From Paenibacillus sp. SZ31 (GTDB lineage Bacteria > Bacillota > Bacilli > Paenibacillales > Paenibacillaceae), in contig NZ_JABBEA010000002.1 of NCBI RefSeq assembly GCF_012912005.1, positions 613,748 to 677,747 of the forward strand: a stretch of DNA of 64,000 nt, written 5' to 3'. Under the pieces are notes generated by a model that saw only the letters and a list, made by a program, of their open reading frames with translations, ran no database searches and was not told the origin of the DNA. The position numbers were made by a program, and so were the translations under genes. Shown here piece by piece: positions 1-8,907 of this stretch. Position 1 is the first letter of the stretch; every line of letters begins with the position of its first letter.

Positions 1-103
1 CCCCAGACCCACCACTGCAACCTGTAATCATAAGTACGGCTGTGAGCAGTGTTGCGAGCAATTTAATCCCTTTTTTGCCTGATGCCTTATTCAACTTCAA
101 CAT
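1..103 (-). CDS. Sugar ABC transporter solute-binding lipoprotein, N-terminal fragment
   Basis: Only the first 34 codons lie in the window; the gene continues past the left edge. The ATG at 103 follows a strong AGGAGGAAC ribosome site. The product begins with a basic stretch (KLNKASGKKGIK), then a hydrophobic segment ending in the lipobox MITGC followed by SGGSG, which is typical of a lipid-anchored ABC binding protein. It lies 37 bases downstream of two permease genes on the same strand, so it is very probably the substrate-binding subunit of that importer. The sugar bound cannot be told from this fragment. Confidence 0.8.
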   Translation of the reverse strand, partial: MLKLNKASGKKGIKLLATLLTAVLMITGCSGGSG

Positions 104-140
104 GTTTTTGTTCCTCCTCAAAATGGGATATTTGTTGCTC

Positions 141-1028
141 CTATTCCTTGACTGCTCCGAGCATCATTCCCGAGATAAAGTATCTCTGAACAATGGGATA
201 AATCAGCACGATAGGGAGTGTTGTAATGACAATGGTGGCCAACTGCACGCCTTTGGTCGTTGTTTCAATGACAGCCGAACCCCCGACATTTTGCATGGAT
301 TGTGTCTGTGACTGTACGATAATTTCGTACAACATCATCTGGAGTGGATATAGTGACTGATCGGTAATGTATAACTTGGTTGTCATGAAGTCGTTCCATT
401 GCCCCACCCCATTAAATAGGGCAATCGTAGCCATGGCAGGCATAGAGAGTGGAATGAAGATTTTCAGAAAAATATGCCAATCCCCTGCGCCGTCAATCTT
501 GGCCGATTCTTCCAGCGAATCCGGGACATTCCGGAAGAAATTCATCAGAATCACGACATCATAGAAGCTGAACAACGCCGGAATAATGTACACCCAGAAG
601 CTGTTAAGCAAGCCAAGTGATTTGATTAACAGGTATGTCGGGATCATGCCGCCCGAGAAGAACATGGTAATAACACCCATGGCAACGTATAATTTACGGC
701 CTCTTATGTACTTTTTGCTCAGACCGTAACCAACCATGGCACAAAAGAACACATGTGTTACAACGCCAATCGTTGTTTTGGACACCGATATGAAAAATGC
801 CTGCCAGATGCCCTGATCATTAAATACCGCTCTGTAATTCTCCAGCGAGAATTCCGGTGACCAGAAGATGAATCCACCTTCCGCCAACGCTTTGCCTGAA
901 CTAAAGGAAGAGATGATGACATTCCAGAGCGGAACCAGAATAACGATCGTACAGATGATTAACAAAATCATATTTAAGGTATCAAAGATCCGACTATCAA
1001 GATCTTCTTTTGCCACCTTTCCATTCAC
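141..1028 (-). CDS. Carbohydrate ABC transporter permease (LplC/YtcP type)
   Basis: A 295-residue membrane protein of the MalG/LplC branch of binding-protein-dependent permeases. About six hydrophobic segments are visible. The EAA loop, which docks the ATPase, reads EESAKIDGAGDWHIF...PLSMP. The C-terminus MMLGAVKE is characteristic of the YtcP group. The gene sits between the partner permease (15 bases upstream) and the binding-protein gene (downstream), giving the order LplB-LplC-SBP. No ATPase gene is present; these systems commonly share a distant MsmX-type ATPase. The substrate is probably an oligosaccharide but is not defined by the sequence. Confidence 0.92.
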   Translation of the reverse strand: MNGKVAKEDLDSRIFDTLNMILLIICTIVILVPLWNVIISSFSSGKALAEGGFIFWSPEFSLENYRAVFNDQGIWQAFFISVSKTTIGVVTHVFFCAMVGYGLSKKYIRGRKLYVAMGVITMFFSGGMIPTYLLIKSLGLLNSFWVYIIPALFSFYDVVILMNFFRNVPDSLEESAKIDGAGDWHIFLKIFIPLSMPAMATIALFNGVGQWNDFMTTKLYITDQSLYPLQMMLYEIIVQSQTQSMQNVGGSAVIETTTKGVQLATIVITTLPIVLIYPIVQRYFISGMMLGAVKE

Positions 1029-1043
1029 GCGGGATGCCTCCTT

Positions 1044-2033
1044 CTACAACACAGATTGATTATCGTTTAATTTGCTCGTAATTTTGTTCGCCGTGACGAG
1101 TAGAATGACAGAGATGATCGAGACACCCAAGCCAACGGCCGTTGCATATGAAAAGTCGCCCTGTGACATCCCCATACGATAGACGTACGAATTGATGACT
1201 TCCGCTTTGTCTCGGTTCTGGGAGTTCATGAGAACCAGTGTCTGATCCAGATTGGACCCTAATAAACCGCTTACAGTTAGAATCAGATTTAAGCTGATGA
1301 TTGATTTCATGTTGGGCAATGTGATATTCCATATCTGTCTAAGACGGCTTGCACCATCGATTTTGGCCGCTTCATAATACGTAGGATCAATCTTCGCCAT
1401 GATCGCCAGATACAGAATGGTTCCCCAGCCTGCCTCTTTCCAAATATCCGATAAGGTAGCAATCCACCAATACTTGCCTGCATCCAGCAAGATGTTCTGT
1501 GGTTGAGAGATCACTCCCAGGCTAAGTAACAATTGATTAAATAACCCCGTGGTTGAAAACCAAGTGATCAGCATTCCACCGAGTACGATCCAAGACAGGA
1601 AGTGAGGTAAATATGAAACCGTTTGCACAAATTTCTTGAAGCGTCCGCTGTTTAACTCGTAGATCATGATTGCAAGAATGATGGGAATTACGAAGCCTAT
1701 ACCCAGTTTCAAAAAACTGATCCCCAGCGTATTCACGACCGCATCCCAGAAGTATTTGTCTGACAAAATGATTCTGAAATTATCGAGTCCTACCCATGGA
1801 GCGGTGGCCAACGTATCAATGACCGTGTAACTTTTGAAAGCAATCGTCAACCCGTATATTGGGATATAACAGAAAATAATCATAAAGATAATGCCCGGGA
1901 TAATCATTGATTGAATCTCCCATTGTCTTCGATAATCCACTATGAATTCTTTGATCCTTTGTCCCATGGGCTTTTTTCCATTGGGACTGATCGCATTTTT
2001 ACCGGTTGATGTCTCTACGGCTAATTTATCCAC
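1044..2033 (-). CDS. Sugar ABC transporter permease (LplB/YtcO type)
   Basis: A 329-residue permease of the MalF/LplB branch. It has a hydrophilic N-terminus of about 35 residues, then hydrophobic segments from MIIPGIIFMIIF onward. The EAA loop reads YEAAKIDGASRLRQIW...LPNM. The chosen start is a GTG at 2033, with GGAGGGGAG about nine bases upstream. It is the first gene of the importer operon. A 16-bp palindrome identical to one upstream of the neighbouring LacI gene lies about 30 bases before the start, so repression by that LacI protein is likely. Confidence 0.92.
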   Translation of the reverse strand: MDKLAVETSTGKNAISPNGKKPMGQRIKEFIVDYRRQWEIQSMIIPGIIFMIIFCYIPIYGLTIAFKSYTVIDTLATAPWVGLDNFRIILSDKYFWDAVVNTLGISFLKLGIGFVIPIILAIMIYELNSGRFKKFVQTVSYLPHFLSWIVLGGMLITWFSTTGLFNQLLLSLGVISQPQNILLDAGKYWWIATLSDIWKEAGWGTILYLAIMAKIDPTYYEAAKIDGASRLRQIWNITLPNMKSIISLNLILTVSGLLGSNLDQTLVLMNSQNRDKAEVINSYVYRMGMSQGDFSYATAVGLGVSIISVILLVTANKITSKLNDNQSVL

Positions 2034-2064
2034 GTTCTTTTACTCCCCTCCATCATGCATGTTT

Positions 2065-2080
2065 ATAAAAACGTTTTTAT
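2065..2080. promoter_or_regulatory. Palindromic LacI-family operator upstream of the importer operon
   Basis: ATAAAAACGTTTTTAT is a perfect 16-bp palindrome with the central CG typical of LacI-family operators. The same 16 bases recur at 3187-3202 upstream of the adjacent LacI gene. Matching copies before both transcription units support it as the binding site of that regulator. This is inferred from position and symmetry. Confidence 0.7.
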
Positions 2081-2124
2081 TTTTCGGCATAAAAATCCCC
2101 TTTACTTTTATTTATGTAAAAAAA

Positions 2125-2169
2125 GACCGGAGAAGATGATTCAGCTTATGTACGATAATCTTTCCGGTC
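2125..2169 (-). terminator. Intrinsic terminator overlapping the end of the LacI gene
   Basis: GACCGGA...TCCGGTC stem extended by AGAT/ATCT pairing, followed on the minus strand by a run of seven T. It overlaps the last codons and stop of the LacI gene, so the regulator and the downstream importer operon appear to be separate transcripts. Confidence 0.75.
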
Positions 2170-3168
2170 AATCTTCACGTGGCTTGAACCTCTCACCACC
2201 AGCTCACCCGCCAATTTCTGTGCAGCCCCTTGTTCTTTCTCCTTGATCATACCCACCAGTTGATTGATGGCCAGGATACCCTGTCTTGCAATTTGATTTC
2301 TTACCGTTGTAAGTGGTGGGGAAAAATACTGGGCGATATCGATATCATCGAAACCCACGACACTAACATCTTGAGGCACTTCAAAGCCCTCAGATTTCAA
2401 CGCATGCATACAACCAATTGCACTCAAGTCATTCCCTGCAAGAAATGCATCAGGCCGCTTGCCAGGGTGCAAGTGAAGGAAAGATTTTATAGCACTATAC
2501 GTGCTCTCCTCCTCAAAATACCCCTGTATAATGTAATCTTCATCGATTGGAAGCTGGTATTCACGCAGGGCAGCCAGATAGCCATCTCTACGCTGTACAC
2601 TGTCAAACATCGTGTCCACACCCGAAATATAAGCAATTTTCTTGTGCCCCAGCCCAATTAAATACTTGGTAGCTTCGTAAGCCGCCACATACGAGTCAAA
2701 AATGACACTTCCCATCGTATCGCTCTGATAGACCCGATCCAAAAAAACAGCCTTGATCTTATCTTTCTCCATCGCGATAATATCTTGCTCGTCGATTCGA
2801 AGCTCTTCGTAGATAATGACGCCATCCACCCGCCGCCCCAGAATGTTACTCATAATAACGTGTTTATCTTTGGTCACAAATACATTCAGACCATACCCAA
2901 GACGATCACATTCACGAGACATCGACTCCACCAGCTTATAGAAATACGGACCCGATACACTTGTGGTGAAAAAACCAAGCATTTTAGTTTGACCGGACTT
3001 CAATAGCTTACCATTCAGGTTAGGCACATAGTTCAAACGCTCTGCCACCTTAAGAACATGCGATTTGGTCTCCGGGTTTAAGACATCCACACCATTTAAG
3101 GCGTTAGAGACCGTCGATATGGATACGCCAGCTTCTCTTGCTACATCTTTAATCGTTATCTTAGCCAT
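2146..3168 (-). CDS. LacI-family transcriptional regulator
   Basis: A 340-residue repressor. The N-terminal helix-turn-helix reads KDVAREAGVSISTVSNALNG (residues about 7-26), followed by a hinge helix region and a periplasmic-binding-protein-like ligand domain (GFFTTSVSGPYF... to the C-terminus), including the conserved VVGFDDIDIAQYFSPPLTTV segment. It is autonomous, with its own terminator, and lies just upstream of the sugar importer operon. Identical palindromes flank both units, so it likely represses the importer and itself and is released by the imported sugar. The inducer is unknown. Confidence 0.92.
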   Translation of the reverse strand: MAKITIKDVAREAGVSISTVSNALNGVDVLNPETKSHVLKVAERLNYVPNLNGKLLKSGQTKMLGFFTTSVSGPYFYKLVESMSRECDRLGYGLNVFVTKDKHVIMSNILGRRVDGVIIYEELRIDEQDIIAMEKDKIKAVFLDRVYQSDTMGSVIFDSYVAAYEATKYLIGLGHKKIAYISGVDTMFDSVQRRDGYLAALREYQLPIDEDYIIQGYFEEESTYSAIKSFLHLHPGKRPDAFLAGNDLSAIGCMHALKSEGFEVPQDVSVVGFDDIDIAQYFSPPLTTVRNQIARQGILAINQLVGMIKEKEQGAAQKLAGELVVRGSSHVKIDRKDYRT

Positions 3169-3186
3169 AAGTTTTGTTCCTTTACT

Positions 3187-3202
3187 ATAAAAACGTTTTT
3201 AT
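3187..3202. promoter_or_regulatory. LacI autoregulatory operator
   Basis: Same 16-bp palindrome as at 2065-2080; here the symmetry extends to 18 bp (TATAAAAACGTTTTTATA). It fits in the 17-base spacer between TTTAAA and TATAGT on the minus strand, a plausible sigma-A promoter, so binding would block the regulator's own promoter. A weaker relative, ATAAAACCGTTTTCAT, lies at 3218-3233 and could be a second half-strength operator or a cre site. Confidence 0.68.
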
Positions 3203-3348
3203 AATGTTTAAATTATCATAAAACCGTTTTCATGGCAACACTTTAATTTGTGAGTTCAGGCATCGTGTCCTTTATCTATAGCTATATGCCACTGTGGACG
3301 CTAAAAAACGGCTCACTTGTGAGCCGCCGTTCATGAAGCTTTAGCTTT

Positions 3349-3693
3349 CTATTCCTCATCTTGGATATACATGGAGTGAATCTGTTGCAGCTGCTCTTCC
3401 AGACGTTCCAAGCGTACGAAGCGATCCGCTCGAATATATTCCTTCTGCTCCACAAGCATGATCATTGTTGGAACGGTAAAAATAAGAAACTTGGATGCAA
3501 CCTCTTCCACGTCGTTAGCATTAATGTGACCCATGTATAGAGATGGATAAGGTTCAAGCAACGCCCTGATCTTGGGAAGTAAAGCGTGGCACACACTGCA
3601 CTCTGGCCGAGACACATACAAAAAAATCAATTCATGTTGTTGAATCGCCTCTTCAACCATTGTTATGGATGTTAACTCATGAATATCTTTCAT
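3349..3693 (-). CDS. Thioredoxin-family protein
   Basis: A 114-residue cytoplasmic protein with a thioredoxin fold. The active-site pair is Cys32-Ser-Val-Cys35 in SRPECSVCHALLPK. The cis-proline segment FTVPTMIMLV and the acidic C-terminus are also present. The CSVC centre differs from the usual CGPC, so redox potential and partners may differ. It is a single gene, divergent from the small peptide gene on the plus strand. It is probably a thiol-disulfide oxidoreductase of the YtpP/YbdE-like class; the client is unknown. Confidence 0.85.
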   Translation of the reverse strand: MKDIHELTSITMVEEAIQQHELIFLYVSRPECSVCHALLPKIRALLEPYPSLYMGHINANDVEEVASKFLIFTVPTMIMLVEQKEYIRADRFVRLERLEEQLQQIHSMYIQDEE

Positions 3694-3811
3694 AGAAGCT
3701 CAACCCTTTCCGTTATTCGGTGGCTTGATCCTTTAAATTTTTTCTTTTCAAGTATAGCCTATGTGCGTTAGAATAAAATGGAATATATCCCCATATGAAA
3801 GAGGTTATGGT

Positions 3812-3949
3812 ATGAAGAAATCATTCTTATTTCTGTTCACTGCCTTAGTAGTTGTTACTTCCTTCTCGGCGTATGCCCCTGTGTCGAATGCCTCTGACAA
3901 TCTTGGAGTCAGCTTATTGTCCGATCGTCAGCAAGGTACAGTAAAGTAG
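3812..3949 (+). CDS. Small exported peptide, Phr-like signal precursor candidate
   Basis: A 45-residue product with a textbook Sec signal: basic MKK, hydrophobic core FLFLFTALVVVTSF, then an AYAP/SNA cleavage region. The short mature tail ends in SDRQQGTVK. ATG 3812 was chosen because AGAGG lies seven bases upstream and because the signal peptide begins there. Bacillus Phr pheromone precursors have this size, this plan, and a C-terminal signal of the form (D/E)R plus small or polar residues. DRQQGT resembles that pattern. No Rap receptor gene is nearby, so the call is tentative. An intrinsic terminator follows 19 bases after the stop. Confidence 0.6.
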   Translation: MKKSFLFLFTALVVVTSFSAYAPVSNASDNLGVSLLSDRQQGTVK

Positions 3950-3967
3950 TACTTGTACAGAAAGTAA

Positions 3968-4005
3968 CAGGCGACAATTCGGATAACATCTGAATTAGTC
4001 GCCTG
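3968..4005 (+). terminator. Intrinsic terminator after the small peptide gene
   Basis: CAGGCGAC...GTCGCCTG stem with an extended inner AATTCGGAT/ATCTGAATT pairing, followed by a T-rich CTTTCATTTATT. It lies between the peptide gene and the convergent DUF3817 gene and could serve both. Confidence 0.75.
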
Positions 4006-4028
4006 CTTTCATTTATTCTTATTGATGT

Positions 4029-4331
4029 TTACTTCCAATCTCTCTTCCGAAGATAGGATTCGAATACGAAAGTTCCAAAAGGCAATAGACCAGCGAGTCC
4101 ACCCATCAACCAGCGTGTTATCTTCCACTTTTTGACCACAGCCAAATGCACTAGCGCAATAAGGTACAAAGGAAACAAAATACCATGAATCATGCCCATT
4201 ACGGCTACAGCGGAAGAAATATCTGCAAAATATTTCAGAGGCATAGCAATAAAAATCAACAGAAGTAATGATACGCCCTCCCATATGCCCGCAATTCTGA
4301 ATCGGCCTGTCAATGTCTTCATAAAGTCCAT
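4029..4331 (-). CDS. DUF3817-family integral membrane protein
   Basis: About 100 residues with three hydrophobic segments: GVSLLLLIFIAMPLKYF, a MGMIHGILFPLYLIALVHLA helix pair, and MGGLAGLLPFGTFVFE. The pattern RIAGIWEGVSLL...PLKY...HG is that of the DUF3817 (YdzA-like) family. The ATG at 4331 is preferred over the GTG two codons earlier because GGAAAGG is correctly spaced for the ATG. The function of the family is not established. It is a single gene, convergent with the small peptide gene. Confidence 0.8.
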   Translation of the reverse strand: MDFMKTLTGRFRIAGIWEGVSLLLLIFIAMPLKYFADISSAVAVMGMIHGILFPLYLIALVHLAVVKKWKITRWLMGGLAGLLPFGTFVFESYLRKRDWK

Positions 4332-4532
4332 TCTCACCTTTCCCGCAAATCATTTGTGAAATATGTAACTTGTAACATGATACGAAAACTTCACGCCACA
4401 TCTCGGTACAGATATGTCGCTCTGTTCTAAAGCTCATATTCAGTATAACGTATGAATCGGAATCGAATATGCTTCAAATTTGAATAATTATTGAATCCCT
4501 AATCCCTGATTCCCACATCAAGTGTTAGGGAT

Positions 4533-5501
4533 TCAAGTCGTCTCACGCTCAATCAGCTGATATGTCAGCTGTTCGGTCTGCAACTCTGTTTTACCCAATA
4601 CGGCCCACAATTGATGAAAAGCCTGGGTGGCCTGCTCCGCAATGGGATTGTGTATGGTCGTGATTCCGAGAACACGGGAAAGCTCGATATCATCGAACCC
4701 CACAATGGCAAGTTGTTCCGGTACCTGAATATTCCTTCTGCGTGCTTCACTCAAAATGCCGATGGCTGCATAATCATTCGAACATAATACGGCCTGTGGA
4801 AGTTCTGGCCCCTCTGCCATTCTTCGCATCGCTTCTTCACCATCTGTGGAGCTAAATACGGAATATTGATAAGCTTCAGTCCACACTTGCACCCCTCTGC
4901 TCTTCATGAAAGATTCATAGGCTTCACGGCGACTCTGGGTATTCAGACTTTCAGCCCTGCCAAATGCATTTGCAATTCGGGTGTATCCTCTCGAAACCAG
5001 ATGCTCCAGAGCTAACTTATACCCTTGTGCCTGATCCATCGCAACAGACGGAATCTCGTCATTCCCCATTCGCTGCCAGGAAACAATCGGACCGTATTCC
5101 ATATACGCCTTTAATTTCCGAGGATCATTAACACAAGCAATAATAACAAGCCCATCCACTCGTTTGCTGCGCAAATCTTCGAACGCCTGTAATTCAATCT
5201 CCGGATCTCCACGGGATGTATAGATAATCGTCTGAAACCCGAAATCCATTGCTGTATCTATGAATTGATTCATGAATGTAAGAATGATCTCACTCGTGGT
5301 AGAGGTCACAATCCCAATCTGCTTGGTCTGCCCTGTAGATAACGATACCGCATTCCGGTTCGGAATATAATTCAACTGTTTCATAATATCCGTTATGATC
5401 TGTCTTGCTTCATCACTAACATGCGGAGAATGGTTAATCACGCGTGATACAGTCGCTTTTGAGTAACCGGACCGCTTCATAATTTCATCAAACTTGGACA
5501 T
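4533..5501 (-). CDS. LacI-family regulator, probably of the adjacent beta-glucosidase
   Basis: A 322-residue regulator. The helix-turn-helix reads KFDEIMKRSGYSKATVSRVI (residues 3-22), followed by the hinge and a ligand-binding domain ending IVGFDDIELSRVLGITTIHNP. The start at 5501 was chosen because the DNA-binding domain begins there and GAAGGGAG is six bases upstream. It is divergent from the GH1 gene. A LacI-type inverted repeat overlaps that gene's promoter. Its own leader contains one copy of a 100-nt upstream module shared with the ABC exporter gene at 43.2 kb. Confidence 0.92.
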   Translation of the reverse strand: MSKFDEIMKRSGYSKATVSRVINHSPHVSDEARQIITDIMKQLNYIPNRNAVSLSTGQTKQIGIVTSTTSEIILTFMNQFIDTAMDFGFQTIIYTSRGDPEIELQAFEDLRSKRVDGLVIIACVNDPRKLKAYMEYGPIVSWQRMGNDEIPSVAMDQAQGYKLALEHLVSRGYTRIANAFGRAESLNTQSRREAYESFMKSRGVQVWTEAYQYSVFSSTDGEEAMRRMAEGPELPQAVLCSNDYAAIGILSEARRRNIQVPEQLAIVGFDDIELSRVLGITTIHNPIAEQATQAFHQLWAVLGKTELQTEQLTYQLIERETT

Positions 5502-5526
5502 CGGAGACTCCCTTCTTGCTAAAAAA

Positions 5527-5601
5527 CTATATAAGTTCAACTAAGATTATTTACACTGGCACTTCGATGACAGAACAACCTTCCGATCGCTGTTATCCCC
5601 A
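5527..5601 (-). repeat. Leader module copy 1 (towards LacI)
   Basis: Reading toward the LacI gene: GGGGATAACAGCG, GAAGGTTGTTCTGTCATCG, then GTGTAAATAATCTTAG and TTGAACTTATATAG. Its GGGG edge and spacing match copy 2 at 43261-43338: the CGATGACAGAA core ends 61 bases before the start codon chosen for each gene. It may be a promoter/leader unit or a dispersed repeat. Confidence 0.6.
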
Positions 5602-5704
5602 GATTTTTTGATTCCCATATCTAAACGGGAAAATCCGGGGATAGCGTATGCTTCCGATGTAGCTTTCTTTCAGAAAGCTTTCAGGCGATCGCTTCGCTTC
5701 TTCT

Positions 5705-5756
5705 GGTTATTTCTGTCCTCTCCGTTTTCGTGTAAATTTTAGTTGAACTTATTTAG
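5705..5756 (+). repeat. Leader module copy 3 (towards the GH1 gene)
   Basis: GGTTATTTCTGTCCTC followed by GTGTAAATTTTAGTTGAACT and TATTTAG, in the same internal order as copies 1 and 2 but on the plus strand. The upstream GGGGATAGCG at about 5638-5647 is probably the diverged start of the same module. Confidence 0.5.
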
Positions 5757-5794
5757 AATAATAGTATGCCTTAGATTGGGGTCAAAAGTAAAAC

Positions 5795-7305
<1,511 letters not shown>

Positions 7306-7434
7306 GGTTCTTTAAGTAAATGTAACAGATACATCCTTCTGTCCCTAGGCAGATTACATGAAAAAGTGTCGGTTATACGATACCTAGCATGTTTTCTGTC
7401 TGGGGGATTTTATTTTTATTTTCAAAAAGAAACA

Positions 7435-7453
7435 CCCGATGATACACATCGGG
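7435..7453 (-). terminator. Intrinsic terminator after the acetyltransferase pair
   Basis: CCCGATG/CATCGGG stem; on the minus strand it is followed by GTGTTTCTTTTTG. It lies 31 bases beyond the stop of the second acetyltransferase gene. Confidence 0.6.
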
Positions 7454-7483
7454 CATTCTCGTTGGTGCCTATCACGTTCTTCA

Positions 7484-8107
7484 CTATATGTTTTTTGCTA
7501 TATCCCTGCTGTACTTTGTTTTGTCTTCTTCCGTTATTTTGCGAATGACCCTGCAAGGATTCCCCACAGCAATCACACCAGATGGAATATCCTTGGTAAC
7601 GACGCTCCCTGCACCAATAATTGTATTGTCACCAATGGTTACATCAGCGAGAACAGTCACGCCTCCTCCGATCCACACATTATTCCCCACCGTGATAGGT
7701 CCAACGACCTCCAGACCTTCATTACGTTGCTCTACATCATAAGCATGACCTGCAGTATAGAATCCGCAATTTGGAGCAACAAAAACGTTATCACCAAAAG
7801 TAATTTTTCCCCCATCCAGCATGACAATATTATGATTGCTATAGAAGTTCTCACCAATTTCAATATTATAGCCGTAATCACATACAAATGGCTGTTCAAT
7901 CAGGAAACGATCCGTCGTTTTCCCCAGCAGTTTCTTGATTAACGCTTCTCTTTCAATGATCTTGGCTGGATGGAGCTGGTTGTATTCGTAACAAAGCCCT
8001 TTGGCATGTGAACGCTCTTCAATTAACTCTTGATCATAATTGGCGTTATACAAAAGCCCTAATTGAGATTTTTCTTTTTCGGTCATCATTTCGTAAGCAC
8101 TTCCCAT
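7484..8107 (-). CDS. Maltose/galactoside O-acetyltransferase-like protein (left-handed beta-helix)
   Basis: A 207-residue member of the Maa/LacA sugar O-acetyltransferases, which move acetyl from acetyl-CoA to a sugar hydroxyl. An N-terminal Maa cap domain (MTEKEKSQLGLLYNANYDQELIEER) is followed by hexapeptide repeats ([39 protein letters not shown]). The catalytic His lies in the FYTAGHAYD segment. It sits 17 bases downstream of a paralogue, so the two are probably co-transcribed. The start could be 8107 or the Met seven codons later. Likely role: acetylating surplus or non-metabolisable sugars. Confidence 0.9.
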   Translation of the reverse strand: MGSAYEMMTEKEKSQLGLLYNANYDQELIEERSHAKGLCYEYNQLHPAKIIEREALIKKLLGKTTDRFLIEQPFVCDYGYNIEIGENFYSNHNIVMLDGGKITFGDNVFVAPNCGFYTAGHAYDVEQRNEGLEVVGPITVGNNVWIGGGVTVLADVTIGDNTIIGAGSVVTKDIPSGVIAVGNPCRVIRKITEEDKTKYSRDIAKNI

Positions 8108-8124
8108 CTTCTATCGTAAATAAG

Positions 8125-8691
8125 TTAAAGCTCAATCTCTCTAATGATTCTAGCAGGGTTGCCGCCCACGATCATATTATCCGGCACATCCTTCGTAACC
8201 ACCGCCCCGGAAGCAATGACCACGTTGTCTCCAATGGTAACCCCCGGATTAATAACGGCTCTGCCACCAATCCATACATTATTGCCAATCGTGACTGGCT
8301 TGCCATATTCTGCACCCGTATTGCGTTCATGCGGATGGAGTGGATGAGTAGCCGTATAGATATGTACATCTGGCCCCATTAAGCAATGGTCTCCAATACG
8401 AACTTCACACACATCTAATATCGTACAGTTAAAATTGCTATAAAAATGATTGCCTACATGAATGTTATATCCATAATCCACATGAATATTAGGTTCCATG
8501 CCCAGATGTTCACCTGTAGATCCCAACAGTTCCTTCAATAACTTGGTGCGAAGCTCGCCGTCCGTTTCCGTCGTTTGATTAAACGTCCGCGTCATTTTCC
8601 TTGCATACTCTCTGTCCTCAGACAATTGAAGATCCGAAGCCATGTACAGCTCGCCATCCAGCATTTTTTGTTTTTCCGTCTTCGTGGTCAT
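8125..8691 (-). CDS. Maltose O-acetyltransferase-like protein, paralogue
   Basis: About 188 residues, same fold and domain order as the neighbouring gene: Maa cap ([17 protein letters not shown]) and hexapeptide repeats ([46 protein letters not shown]). The catalytic His lies in the [12 protein letters not shown] segment. Start 8691 was chosen because GGGAG lies eight bases upstream and the Maa family begins at this Met; an in-frame start 13 codons earlier has no ribosome site. It is the first gene of the pair. The tandem paralogues are divergent enough to act on different sugars. Confidence 0.9.
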   Translation of the reverse strand: MTTKTEKQKMLDGELYMASDLQLSEDREYARKMTRTFNQTTETDGELRTKLLKELLGSTGEHLGMEPNIHVDYGYNIHVGNHFYSNFNCTILDVCEVRIGDHCLMGPDVHIYTATHPLHPHERNTGAEYGKPVTIGNNVWIGGRAVINPGVTIGDNVVIASGAVVTKDVPDNMIVGGNPARIIREIEL

Positions 8692-8841
8692 GTTCACCGC
8701 TCCCTTGGTACACATCGTGTATTTCGACATTAGACAATACTTTTTAAAACTATTTTAATTATATAGATTACGATGGATAAAGCAAGTGTTGCTGCACATG
8801 AAAGTAGTTTAATCCACTCTTGCGTGCTCTTCTGATACAGC

Positions 8842-8890
8842 AAAAAAAACCTCTACACCCCATTGTCTATGGGAATGCAGAGGTTCAAGT
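8842..8890 (-). terminator. Intrinsic terminator after the MFS gene
   Basis: AACCTCT/AGAGGTT stem with an inner CCAT/ATGG pairing. On the minus strand it is followed by an eight-base T run (A run at 8842-8849). It lies just beyond the MFS stop at 8908. Confidence 0.75.
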
Positions 8891-8907
8891 TTTTGTACGT
8901 GCACATT

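Noticed and set aside
2040..2090. 16-codon ORF (MPKNKNVFINMHDGGE) just before the first permease gene, with AAAGGGG upstream
   Set aside because: The LacI operator and the most likely -10 lie inside it, so it would probably not be transcribed whole.
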